This document shows, in pieces, positions 31,500 through 42,149 of a DNA stretch of 64,000 nt; positions within the stretch are counted from its first letter, which is position 1; each line of letters starts with the position of its first letter. The notes beneath the pieces are model-generated. The model saw nothing but the letters and a program-made list of their open reading frames with translations, did not search any database and was not told the origin of the DNA. This DNA is from Kappaphycus alvarezii (Eukaryota; Rhodophyta; Florideophyceae; Gigartinales; Solieriaceae): positions 248,001-312,000 of the forward strand of contig NADL03000048.1 of assembly GCA_002205965.3 (NCBI GenBank), read 5' to 3'. A program made the position numbers and the translations under genes.

Positions 31500-33110
31500 C
31501 TTCTTTTTTGCTTTATGAGCTATCCAGTTTAGGTGTCGAGATACAATCATAAAACATCAGGTTAAGAGCGGCTCTGGGCAGACTGTTAGTCTTGGTGAGG
31601 GGATCTGCTAAGTTGACACTGCCAGGGATCCAAACCATGCGGTTGATCTGATGTACTTCATACTGATATCGTACCAAGCTGACATAATCCTTGACGTATT
31701 TTTTAACGAGAACATCGCAGGTTCAAAGAATAGACTGCGAATATTTTCATTCTATGGCAGAACATAGATGAACGTCTGCCCCAAGTAATGTACTTCGAGC
31801 TGTATCCAGAACTTGCCCTTTGTCGATTGCGTAAGGCCAGGACAAAAATCTCTGCGATTCTTGTTGACTTGGTAGGTCTTTTGGGCGAGGTGAGATGCTC
31901 ATGAGAGCACATAAAATACTGATCCTTGATTCAGATCTCCAAATAGCATTTTTTCAATTGAAACAAGTCGGTCCTTCTCAGTGGGGTGGTTTTCATCAAA
32001 AAACATACCAATGATGATCTCATTCGTCTTGTTATAGGTTTTCTTGAATTTTGTAGTGGAGCCAATTTTTTTGATAGATTTTAGCGGGTTCTTGTGCACG
32101 CCAAGGTCCTGAAAACGTGCATTAGATTCTCCTTGCTGTAGATGACTGACTACAGACGAAGCGAGCTGTCAAACAGTCTTTACCTCGAAAATAGGCGACC
32201 CATTCACAGACTTGAACCGAGATGACTTTAGGCTATTCAAATTATAATCCACTGCTTCCATGCGAGGCATGGATAGGGTAGCCAAATGAATTCCACTGAT
32301 TTTATTATTTCCATAAAATCTAATAATTCCGGATTCACCTTGAGATAAATGACATTCAAAACAGTTGAAAGTAGTTTGCATATGTGTTTTCACTTCGATA
32401 CCATAAACATTTGCTAGTCAAACAATTAACTAGCGCGAATCTAGCTCGGATCTACCAACTGCAATATCATATTTTACCTTCACGGCTACTAGCACTAACT
32501 CTCATTGTAGCCGAAAAATCAAAATTTGTGGAATTTAAACAACCGCTTGCAGCTCAAAGTCAAAGAACTTTTGACCATAATAATGCAGTCACTTGTTATT
32601 CGCATTGAACAATCCGTAGGGTGTAAAATCAAAGAGCCAATGAAACTGACGCCTTACTCACTCTTATTGCTGGAATCGCTTATATACCGCGGGTAGTAGT
32701 TCTTTACTGGAGAAAGGACTTTTTAGTTTCAATTTTTTTAAGATAAAAGTCGTGAAGGTAGCAGATGGAATAGAGCATCCGGAATCCCACTGGAAGAAAT
32801 GATGCGGAATAGGTGTGGAGTTTTATTCTCTCCTTTTCTCTGTTTCCATGCGGTGCAATACGTGCCTTTCCATAAAGCGAACCGCCATCCATTGTTTTTA
32901 CTTTATACAATACCTGACTGGTGATAAAGTTAGCGTTTGAGGGGGGAAGGGCATGGGACACGTGCAATTCGGGATGGTTGTTTATGGAAATTAGTTTTTC
33001 TGCCTTATATGAATTTACAGCGATGCAAGTTAAAAGTCCTTGTGCGTTGTGAGACATGAATTCTTTCGCGAAAGATTTTTTGTATATATGTTCTGGCAAT
33101 TGGACTAATG
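31500..33110 (-). mobile_element. copia-like remnant 2 (RT and RNase H), minus strand
   Basis: 33099-32704 (131 codons) is copia RT: VLYKVKTMDGGSLYGKARIA, then PHGNREKERIKLHTYSASFL and DFYLKKIETKKSFLQ. Near 31690-31550 the minus strand reads RMVWIPGSVNLADPLTKTNS, the ADxLTK end of copia RNase H. The KARIAPHGN wording matches the plus-strand copia element at 26700-27060, so both belong to one branch. Gag and integrase are absent. Fossil with several breaks. Confidence 0.7.
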
Positions 33111-33569
33111 GCTGATGATAATAACTTTAGATAGGAATTATATATCACCTGCATTGACAGAAGCGGAACTAGTAACAATATGTTCTTGCACAGGCTTGCC
33201 AGCTGTTACAACAAGCGCGACCAATTCACAAAAGCAGAGTAACGGTCGCTAGGTATAATAGTGAGTTCTTGTAACAGAGTTTAGAGGAGGTTTCTTCTGA
33301 AAGATATTGACAGCAGGAGTATGTGACACCTGTTGCGGAGAATCTCTTGCAGGCCTTCTGATTGATTTCTATACTTTTCTGGATCTGTGTTTGATCAAGC
33401 ACTGTGTTATATACCATTTTGTGTCATCGTTAATTACGCGTACTTGGAGGTGAACTGGACATGAAAGATAAGTCATTTTTGCCTAAAGTGCAGTCTGTTG
33501 AGTACACATTCAGAAACTCTTCAAATTTTCAACCTCTAAAATGGCCACAATCATATACTTTACATATTT

Positions 33570-34900
33570 TAATGACAATAATTGCAGAATTTGGACAATT
33601 GTTGGTCGCAGCCAGAAACTTGCATCACTTCACCTCGACCAACAGATGGTGACTTCATGTTCATGGGCTTCATCATCGGGCTGAATTTGGTACGCTTCAA
33701 ATTCTTAGTGATGACGTCGGCCATCATTGTATTGCTTGACTCATAAAAATATTTCCACGGTACCATCCAAGACATTGTCGATCAGGAACTAATATATAAC
33801 GTCTGCGTGTTTAGAAATTTCAGGCACGACCAGTGTATGTAATTCACATAAGTAGCCCATGCTTTCTTCACCAATTCGAAGTTTTAAGAAATGCTCCTTG
33901 GTAATACCATCAAGAAATGTGTTATATAAATACCTCAACTTCTTCAACCAGAGTTATTCTCTCATTAAAAATGCCAGTGCAACAAATTTAACTTCTTGTG
34001 GACTCTACGCTATCACTTCGTTTTGCTTATAGCGACAGCTGATTAGTTATTTAGCACGTACAAATGAATAACCGCTAATCGACTTTCGTGTTGGCTTTTC
34101 CTGTGCCCAGTCACCATCGCTGAACCCCACCACTTCTGTAACTTCTGCTTTCTGGCATCTGATTCCTAATGCTACTGTACTCTTGGGGTGTTTGAGAACA
34201 TGTTCTCTGTGGCCTAAAACTCATCACTGCGGCCTTGAATGCAGTGCGCAAGATAGTTAACAATAAAGTAAATGTGTAGCCTTACCGTATTAGAAAGGAG
34301 CAAAAGAGATCCGACTAGTTCCCTACAATTATTTTCACTGGCTAGCGCTAATCCTTATTCAAATAATAGGTCATTTTCATGTCGTTGGGGCGTCAATACT
34401 GTTCTTTAGTTATGTATTTTGTAGGACTCTGGGATTCTCTCCATCATATCCTTGCTGTGAATCTTGATGCTGCTTCGTAATACTCCACTGATAATCTCAA
34501 GAATATTTCAATCGTAGCTAACACCCGTATTTCAAAATTATTCTTGAACTCCTTGATCATCCTTTTCACCACTTACCTTTTCCTCCCAATCAATAAAAAG
34601 TCACCAACATAAAAACTATAAACACAATTTACCGCGTTCCAGAAAAAGATACAAAGTTGGATCTGCCTCAAACTTATCACGGCAGAGAGACAGTAAGAAC
34701 TTTTTTAAATATATATCCTAGTCCCTTGAAGCTTTCAGTAATGTAAAAGAGGCTCTTTTAAGTTGATAAACGCGCCCCCGTGAGACTTTTTCAATAAAAC
34801 TGACAGCTCGGCCTCCAGAGATTTCCTACTTTAACGGTCCATTCACGATTGCGTTCTTGACATCAATTTGAGATCTGCTTCAGCCAAAATGTACTGCCAA
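33570..34900 (-). pseudogene. copia 1 reverse transcriptase and RNase H remnants
   Basis: Near 34880-34840 the minus strand reads LDVKNAIVNG, the copia RT motif A region. Near 34150-34060 VVGFSDGDWAQEKPTRKSIS plus GYSF is the RNase H block around the DxDWA motif. 33775-33569 (68 codons) holds NTMMADVITKNLKRTKF, the ADxLTK end of RNase H. Fossil. Confidence 0.65.
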
Positions 34901-35728
34901 AAAATCAGTTGTCAAGTTTATGAGTTCTGGAACGAAAATACTTGTGAAATCTACGCCAAGTGTATGCAAAAAAACTTTGGCCACCAAATTTGCTTTTTAT
35001 CTTTCCATTTCACTTTTGAATAACGGGCAATATTAACAAACACTCTGTTTAAATCACTTTTTCCGTTTTGGTAAGCTGAACAGCTTTCAAATGTTCACTT
35101 TGTTCAAATAATTTATCTTGTATTTCATTGCGTCTATCCGGTCAGCGGCATCTCCCATTTGAAGGGCATCTGTATACGATTTTAGACTACCGTCATCATC
35201 AATTCTTTCGTCCACGATAGTGCTTACTTCCCCATACCCCATCTGACTGAGTAGTATTCTTGCTGTGTGGCTACTAGTTCGGTGATCAGCAGGGTAATAT
35301 GCTAGATGCTCTACGGCTTCTTCATCGGATCCATCACTATTTTTAATGCTATTGTCTATATGTTTGTCGCTTTGTCGCTTAGCTGTGACCCATAATTTGA
35401 AGTCTTCCCATAATAATTTTTCTCTTCTTTATCTGCCCAATCGTGCCATTTCCAAGTTACTGTACCCTCATCACATTCTTAGTCATCAAAGATGACATTA
35501 TTATCAATCATGTAAAATCAGATTATTTTCTTCTCTTTCCGACTTACTTCCATGTTTTCATTGAATAGATAACATTATTATACTCAGATATTTTCGAATC
35601 TGGAAAAGTGCGGACTCAGCATGAATCGCTTTTTCAGTACCCCACCAAAACGCAACTTGCTTTCTTACTGTCAAATTTCCATCTCGTTCCTGTTTCTTCT
35701 TATATAAATACGCTTTGCATCCGAATTT

Positions 35729-36043
35729 TCAAAGGTGTGCCACGTCCAGTTTGTGCTGGCGTATGACCTTGAAAGTCGTCTTACTAGTTTGAAAGATACG
35801 CGTCAAGGAACGTTTTTGGATAAAACAAGCAGTATTGACGGCTTCTGCCCATACGTTCTTTTTCAGTTCAAGCATAGAGAATAACATTGTTCTCGCCCTG
35901 CACAATTTTTTACAAATTAGTCGCTCTGTCTTTTCATTTGACTGTGGATAATATGCTTCTGTAACATTATATCCAAGCCCTCTTCGTTTCAACATATTCT
36001 GGGACGAACTTCCTAAATATTCGCACCCTCCATCATATCTCAC
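35729..36043 (-). pseudogene. copia 1 integrase core fragment
   Basis: 104 open codons: MRYDGGCEYLGSSSQNMLKR (the RxDxGxEY block of the second core aspartate), then YYPQSNEKTERLICKKLCRA (P-Q-x-N-x-x-x-E-R, holding the catalytic glutamate), and LKKNVWAEAVNTACFIQKRS (WAEA block). Very clear Ty1/copia integrase. Belongs to a broken element. Confidence 0.85.
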
Positions 36044-37001
36044 CCTTTCACAGTCTTTCAGTAGATAAATGCTAATTTCTACTCTACATTCGTTGAATAA
36101 ATTCTCTAGTTCCTAAACCGTATCAATCAAAGCGCCCGCTACTGCATAAATCTTTCCTAAGAACGTGCCATGTAATACCAAATTTACTCGTCCACAAAAG
36201 TGTCGAAGAATTTTGAGTTGCCAAGCTATTGGTGTTTCAAGACCTTAAAACATTTGCCTTGACTATCCTAGCTGGCCCAGTGACAACTTTGTGTTTATTT
36301 TTTTCCCTCAGGGATGCTCGTGTTGTGTTTAAAAACTTAAATGACTCACAATTTAACACGTATTATTCAAATTATTCCCTTTTTATGCAGTTCATATGAG
36401 TTGCAGTATTAAGCAAAACATTCCTGCTGCAATAAAATAATCCCTGATGACATTAAGCTTTACTTTTAGCGATGGAAATATTCTCTTCTCTATTGAAAAT
36501 GCTGACCAATGCCTGGCACAGTCCATCTCTTCTCTCTATGTCAATCATTTTAACATCACTAGTTTGCTTATTAAATATTTGTAGGACATAATCACCAGAT
36601 TGGATATCATTTTCATCGACTTAAAATTTTTATGTTTCTTTCATGCTTGAGAAAGAAAGACTAGATTGTTAATCAATTCCTGCACGCAAAATAAATTTTG
36701 TAGTTCATTCTTCTTGCTCAACCCCTGCAATCCAGCTGTGATCATTATCATTCCATATCAAAATGAATTGACAACATCTTGATGTCCAATTATCATGAAG
36801 CTGCTCCTGTCTGTGAATGAGAAAATATTCTCATTAGGGTTTGACATATGCCTCATGCACCCAGAGCTTAATATCTACTTGTCCTAATTCTTGTCTTTGT
36901 GACTTACCAGCAATGCTTCAGAAAATGTCTTCACTGCGCTTCCTATTTATGCATTTCAGGCAATATTTCCCGGTTTGCGGTATATGGAGCAGAATATATT
37001 C

Positions 37002-37750
37002 TCATGGATATTTTTCTCTTATGCATTTTTTGTTATGGGAGGAGTTCTTTGAAAAGTACCCCAGCGTAACACAAGTGTAGCAATGTTTTCTTGGATCACC
37101 TTTATGGGTCAGGAGTGTCTTTTCTACGCTCTTCTCCGACTCTTCCAAACGTGTTTCCTTAACAATCAGCTTTGAAACAGCTTCATTACACGTTTTCGCA
37201 GTGCTCATATTTGCTTTGACGGTGATATCGAATTCTTTCGTCAATCTTCATAGTATAGCTCGCTTCCTCCCTTTCTTTTTGATAGTCTGAGCTGTGCTTT
37301 TCATTTCATTAACCATTAACAAAATCCAATATCTTGCTCGAGAAAACAATAATCTTTTCGCCATTTTCGAGTTGGACATTCTGCAACTTTGATAGCTACA
37401 CATCTGTCGGAGCTTTAGAAGCAGACTGAAAATTGTCTTTCACAACTTCCAGACCTTTTGTGGGCTCTTTTTTTCCCACACCCAGCCCTCGAAAGCCTGA
37501 TCGAATAAATAAGCACTCTAGCACAATGAACTTGTTACTCATCTGGGTATCTGCATAAAATGTCATCTGTTACATTAAGTATCCCTTCCCCAATGGTCCC
37601 ATGGGCTGTGCTCACATCTCGGAGTGTGGTATTTGTACATACCTCCACACGTCTTTGCACACCGGCGCCATTTACGTGTAATTGGACCACGAAAACTAGG
37701 TATCTGCAATTAAGAGTACGATCCCAAAGCTTTCAAGTTCCTATATTTTC
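37002..37750 (-). pseudogene. copia 1 gag remnant
   Basis: 37244-37002 (80 codons) ends with a knuckle-like KHCYTCVTLGYFSKNSS. Upstream to about 37750 the minus strand reads gag-like peptides (ENGEKIIVFSSKILDFVNG). Fossil. Confidence 0.55.
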
Positions 37751-38332
37751 CCTGTCAAAGTCATCTGTAGCGAGCAAGAAAAATTAAGCGCCACCTTTAG
37801 CAAAGATGTCGCAAAATAGGTATAATATATTGCAAATAGAGTGGATAGTAGTTTCTCCCTGGTCCGAAAATCTCTTACAGTTTTCTTTCATTGATTTCTA
37901 TACTTTAGCAGGCTTGTTTTCAGAAAAGTGTGACGGATATCTCCAACTTTGATATACGGGGACTCTACAGATTTGCGGTAGACCATCTTGCTTTTCTGCG
38001 CTTAACTTTAAATGTCGCGTGAGCTGCTTTAATATCAGTCAAGATGTAGACAACTTCAGAGACGTTTAATAGGCGTTTTTACCCTTTGCCAATCTCTTAG
38101 GATAACGCTCGGTCCTTACTGATAGGGTAAATTGCCGTGAGAAGAGATATTTAGAACCAACTACCCCAAGGAGGAGGTGTGACAAGCGACAAGAGTGCTA
38201 CCGTGGTATAGTTGAACGAATAAAAAGGAGTGTGTATGAAAGAGAGTTGAGAAAGCTAAAAGCAAGTATGGAAGGGGCAGGATCTACCACTGATGCTCTT
38301 GGACCAGCTTAGGAAAACATTTTCTTGGGTCT

Positions 38333-38390
38333 GAAGTTGACTCTCAACTTCCTTCTACTCGGAGCTTGACCTGAAGTTGTCTGCCAACTT
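38333..38390. repeat. twin hairpins in R/U5 of family 1 LTR
   Basis: GAAGTTGA-CTC-TCAACTTC at 38333-38351 and AAGTTG-TCTGC-CAACTT at 38374-38390. Both are perfect stems and are preserved in both copy B LTRs. Confidence 0.7.
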
Positions 38391-38425
38391 GCTTGGCCTC
38401 TCCATGAGGAAGCAGTTTACTCGGC

Positions 38426-38435
38426 TTATATAGAC
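38426..38435 (-). promoter_or_regulatory. TATA box of family 1 long LTR
   Basis: GTCTATATAA on the minus strand, identical to the box in copy B and copy C, followed by the conserved leader. Confidence 0.6.
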
Positions 38436-38578
38436 TTTTGGCTCCCCCAAAGTCCGAACAAAACTACAGAAGGTACCAGGAAATAAATAGAAACAATTTG
38501 AGTGGATGGTATACTCTAAGCAAAAGATACTTAAGAAACTAACAATTAATTTGGTCCTCTTATTTCCCATTCTCTAAA

Positions 38579-39165
38579 TCAGATCCAGAAAAACTCCTCT
38601 AAAATATCCATGCTGTCCAAGCAGTCCCGACAAATATCTGCGAACGGTTCATAGTTCTCTATTTCCTCCTGGGAGATATGTAAACTACTAAAGATATCTC
38701 CATCCGATTCCAGCGTCGGCACCACTTGATCCATACTCTCCAGTCCAGGCCCCATCAGTCCAACACTTTCCATGCCCCCTGTTCGCTCATCCAATTTGTC
38801 CTCTTCCTCATCATCCTCGTCTTCCTCGTCTTCCTCGTCTTCATCCTCTTTATCCTCGTTATCCTCCTCCTCATCCTCATCCTCCCACTCCTCCTCTTTA
38901 TTAACCTCGTAGACCAACTCAGGGGCCACCCACTCCCCGAAGCTCTCCCCAGCTCCCTCCTCGATGTCCCACTCCGACCCTTACCTACCTCTTCCGCCTC
39001 ATCTTCAATAAGGAGGCGACGCACGAATTCAATGACCTTTTTCTTGGCTTGCCGTCGAAGTTAGTCCTCGCGGTCAGTAGGTCCGAAAAGGAGTAGGGGA
39101 GTAGAGTTTGGGGTGCGGGGATGGCGATTTTTGGAAATGACTGTCGAGGAGCGTAGATTGGTCAT
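38579..39165 (-). CDS. LTR-encoded acidic protein (best preserved copy)
   Basis: The C-terminal part is an open stretch of 116 codons (38929-38579). It runs ELVYEVNKEEEWEDEDEEED, a long Glu/Asp run, then GLESMDQVVPTLESDGD, HISQEEIENYEPFADICRDC and a hydrophobic/acidic end LEEFFWI. Upstream the same strand offers an ATG at 39165 with MTNLRSSTVISKNRHPRTPN and a basic RRQAKKKVIEFVRRLL block. Related sequence occurs in three other LTRs (ISQEKIENSKAFADIYGDF near 51680; LDQVVMVMDSASVESDELYS near 54600; MTNLRPFFTIV at 3614). Basic start plus acidic tail suggests a nuclear or chromatin/RNA-binding regulator, but this is inference; no known family recognised. The stop lies about 145 bases ahead of the TATA box. 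Part of a fossil LTR. Confidence 0.6.
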
Positions 39166-39929
39166 TTCGGTAGGGTTTGGGGAATGGGAGGTAATGAAGG
39201 GTGTTTTGGGTGTGTGCGGGGAGAGGGATGATGAGCAAAATGATCGGGGACGTTTAAAACTTGGGATAGAGGGATATAAATAGGCTCCTGGGACAGGTTC
39301 TATAGATTAGAAATAGGTAAAATAAATATTCAAGGATTTTGTAGTAGTGCATTTGCGCCCCTTTTCTAAACAAAAACGGATTTGGAGGAGGTAAAAGAAA
39401 AGGGAAAAAGAACTTGATTCGGGATCGATTCAGAGGGGTAGATACAGTATAAAAGTATCTAGATAAAATGGAAGTAAATTTAGAGAGGACCGCGGTAATC
39501 ATAAGCGAGGTTCAGGGAGGACGAGGAAGGACCGGAACTGTAAGCAAATTTGAAGGAGAGGTAGTACCGTAAACTGAAGACCTGTAGATGACGGCGACAA
39601 AAAAATCCGTTCCTATCAGCACGCGCCTAACAATTACCATTCAGGTATTTTGATACACGGAAGGATCTACAGATCAGTGAATGAACGATGCCATCTGTGT
39701 TGGCTGATAATAGTCTTAGTAAATTATCCCGTTTAGCACGATAAAGAGAATCTCGGAAATTTTACCGGCGACAGCGGGGGAAGCTGAACTATATTCAGAA
39801 GCATATCTTGTAGATAGTCTCGGAAGGGCCGTTTTCGAAGGCTTGATCGCCTTTAAAAGCCATCGGAAAACATAACTGTGACACATAGCATGCTCCAAAA
39901 GCAGTATTTACATCTGGCACACATCACGC

Positions 39930-40535
39930 ACACTGGCAGGGGGAGTCCTGGATTCAGAGGTCTTCCGCGAAGTCCAAGTTCCAGTTAAATCACTGGATGC
40001 GAAGCGGTTCTCCCTTGGGATCGGATTCCCTTCCGCCAAAAACATCGCTGCGGCAGCCTTCCTCGCCTCCAACGCGGCCACCAAGAAGTTGTGCAAAGTC
40101 GTCCTGCCCGCTCCTTTCAGGAGCCTCACCACCTACAACGACGCTTTGGACGCCCACCGGAATTAGTCACTGGCCTGTATGCAGTCAAGGATTCTTCTAT
40201 TTAGTGCCTTTTGCTCACAAAATACACCATCGCAAAAGAAACTAACAGACGCAATCCATGCAGCAGTACAAGAAAGCATCTCCCCCGGTGATCAAAGAAG
40301 GCGGGCATTCCGCGCCTCCATGGCCCTCCCGGGCGCCAAGGAATGGGTGTACTGCGCTCCGTGCCCCGGCCTCAAGACAAGTATTCACTCCCGCAAATTC
40401 GCGGTGTGGTTTCAATACTTCTGTCAAGTCCCTCTGTTCCCTTCGGACGTGCCGTGCCAGAGACGAAATTGCCCCGAAACCCTCGATTGTTTCGGGGATC
40501 ATCTCCTTCATTGCAGACTAGTAGTAATTTACTAC
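39930..40535 (+). pseudogene. LINE ORF2 fragment (C-terminal)
   Basis: Near 39990-40170 one phase reads RFSLGIGFPSAKNIAAAAFL then ASNAATKKLCKVVLPAPF, the post-RT block of several LINE families (GGLGxRSAxxxAxxAFLAS). Another phase, 40179-40538, gives AKEWVYCAPCPGLKTSIHSR, FAVWFQYFCQVPLF and CQRRNCPETLDCFGDHLLHC, a terminal Cys-His knuckle. The two readings need at least one frame change near 40165-40200, after an in-frame TAG at 40166, so it is dead. The RT itself is missing (5'-truncated), as is common for LINEs. The sequence after 40535 is not LINE-like. Confidence 0.7.
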
Positions 40536-40539
40536 TAGA

Positions 40540-41228
40540 GCAGTCACTCAGCTTTCAAGCCTACTCCTCTCCACCGCGACTTAACTACTACTGCAGCAGT
40601 TTACTTTCTAGCAATGACTATCATCTCAGATAGTTGGTGGTTCCCTTTTACGTTTGTGACACTTATACCTTATCACGGGCCAAACAGATCTGCCCGATCA
40701 CATGAACCAGTAGCAATCTAAGGTTGGGAAAGTTGAAAGCGGTAAAGTTTTCTAATCAAATCGTTACTGCGCAAAAATTAAACGTGTGAAATGCTTGAAA
40801 GAGCTACATACTAGTTAAAATTAATGGTTATGATCTTAAACTCCAGTCATAAGCTAGTCGTCAGATTGGAACAGCAGATAGAAAGGACTGAAATGGTAAC
40901 CAAAAGCCCACGTTTTACCGATTTAGCTTCAACTTTTCATCAGAGTTACCAGTTTTATTATTAGAAGCACGATTTTATACCTGCGACTTCTTGGGCCAAT
41001 ATTCCAGGGTATAAGCGACTCCCCTTCTACTACACGCAGCGCTGATGATCACCTACAATAGTCTGTATTTTCACTGAAGAAATTCTTCTTCCCAGGTAAT
41101 GGGAATGTCCAATCCATCTAACTGGAGATCCTTCCGGAGGGGGAAATCTCTAGGTCTTTTAATTTATGAAAGGTATCTATAGGCTGACATAAAAATACAT
41201 CCAAAAAAAATTCAGAGTAGTTTCAATT
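40540..41228. other. unassigned interval left of copy B
   Basis: AT-rich, no ORF and no repeat partner found. It ends with the target GTAGA at 41229-41233. Confidence 0.4.
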
Positions 41229-41233
41229 GTAGA

Positions 41234-41955
41234 TGATAGGGGCAATTCGGCGGGGGAAGAGATCCTCAGAACCGATTACCCTGAGAAGGAGGTGTTGCGA
41301 GCGACAAAAGTGCTACCGTGGTATTGTTGAACGAACAAAAGGGAGTGTATATAGAAGAGAGTTGAGAAAGCTACAAGCAAGTATAAAAGGGGCAGGGTCT
41401 ACCACTGACGCTCTGCGACCAGCGTAAGAAAAAGTTTTCTTGGGTCTGAAGTTGACTCTCAACTTCCTACTACTCGGGACTTGGCTTGAAGTTGTCTGCC
41501 AACTTGCTTCACCTCCACTAAAAGAAGCAGTTTACTCGGCTTATATAGACTTTTGGCTACCCCAAAAGTCTCAAACAAGCATACTAATAACCACAAAATG
41601 CATTCACGGGTAATCTTGTGAACCAGAGAGACTATTAGGAGATATTTTCTCAAGGTAAATATCTAGGTGCCATACCCATGGCAGCCACCCATCGGCCAGG
41701 GGTGGGAATTGATGTGGCCATTATATAGACCTTTCAGAGCTACTTGTAGTATCACCCACAACCTGGAACTGTACTGACATCTACTATGACAGCGTGTCCT
41801 AAAATGAAAAAAATCAACCGATGAATTTGCCACATCACCCAAATTAAAAATATCTTGCAAATTCAAAAACGTAAAAAATATCTTCCCAATTCCGATACTG
41901 TATACAATCATGGTCCTCATCTAGATTTTTTTCGTGTGCGAATTTAGGCACATCA
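41234..41955 (-). repeat. 3' LTR of copy B
   Basis: 722 bases. Contains the twin hairpins (41448-41466, 41489-41505) and two identical TATA-type motifs on the minus strand (complement of TTATATAGAC at 41541-41550 and 41721-41730). Confidence 0.95.
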
Positions 41956-41972
41956 CGCCCTCTCGCTCAAGA
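41956..41972 (-). promoter_or_regulatory. polypurine-tract region of copy B
   Basis: CTTGAGCGAGAGGGCG on the minus strand directly precedes the 3' LTR; the same words precede the LTR of copy A at 3322-3338. Confidence 0.55.
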
Positions 41973-42149
41973 CGAACGTCCGACTCGTCACTGCTCTCTT
42001 CTGCTCCGTTAGTGTTCGCTGTCTTATTGATCAAATGTATGGTCTCTCAAACGGGTACGGATGCAACTGATTACCAATATGATGCTCTAAAAAGTAGGTT
42101 CGCATTACTGGTACCTCACTTTGTAGCATAGCCTCATATATTGGTTTGA

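Larger units (their letters stand above)
33230..37960 (-). mobile_element. copia-like element 1, minus strand, with possible diverged LTRs
   Basis: In copia order on the minus strand: gag with knuckle (37750-37002), integrase (36300-35729), RT (34900-34550), RNase H (34150-33570). Flanking stretches at 33230-33420 and 37790-37960 share blocks (AATCTCTT-CAG, ATTGATTTCTATACTTT, AGGTATAATA) in the same orientation and are probably old LTRs. Broken with many breaks; much older than elements B and G. Confidence 0.7.
38120..39490 (-). repeat. family 1 long-type LTR with internal ORF, probably solo
   Basis: The left part 38120-38460 follows the copy B LTR from its TGATAGGG end through GAGGAGGTG, AGTTGAGAAAGCT, GGGTCTGAAGTTGACTCTCA and the TATA box at 38426-38435. 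The right part 39435-39490 shows the B-type U3 start (AGATAAAAT, GATACAGTAT on the plus strand). Between them is the acidic ORF. No PBS or gag follows at 38119, so it is probably a solo LTR. A target duplication was not confirmed, so the right limit is approximate. Confidence 0.65.

Noticed and set aside
38726-39064. 112-codon plus-strand ORF rich in Leu/Ile/Val opposite the acidic ORF
   Set aside because: It is the complement of GAG/GAC-rich codons, which always reads as CTC/ATC; a shadow, not a membrane protein.
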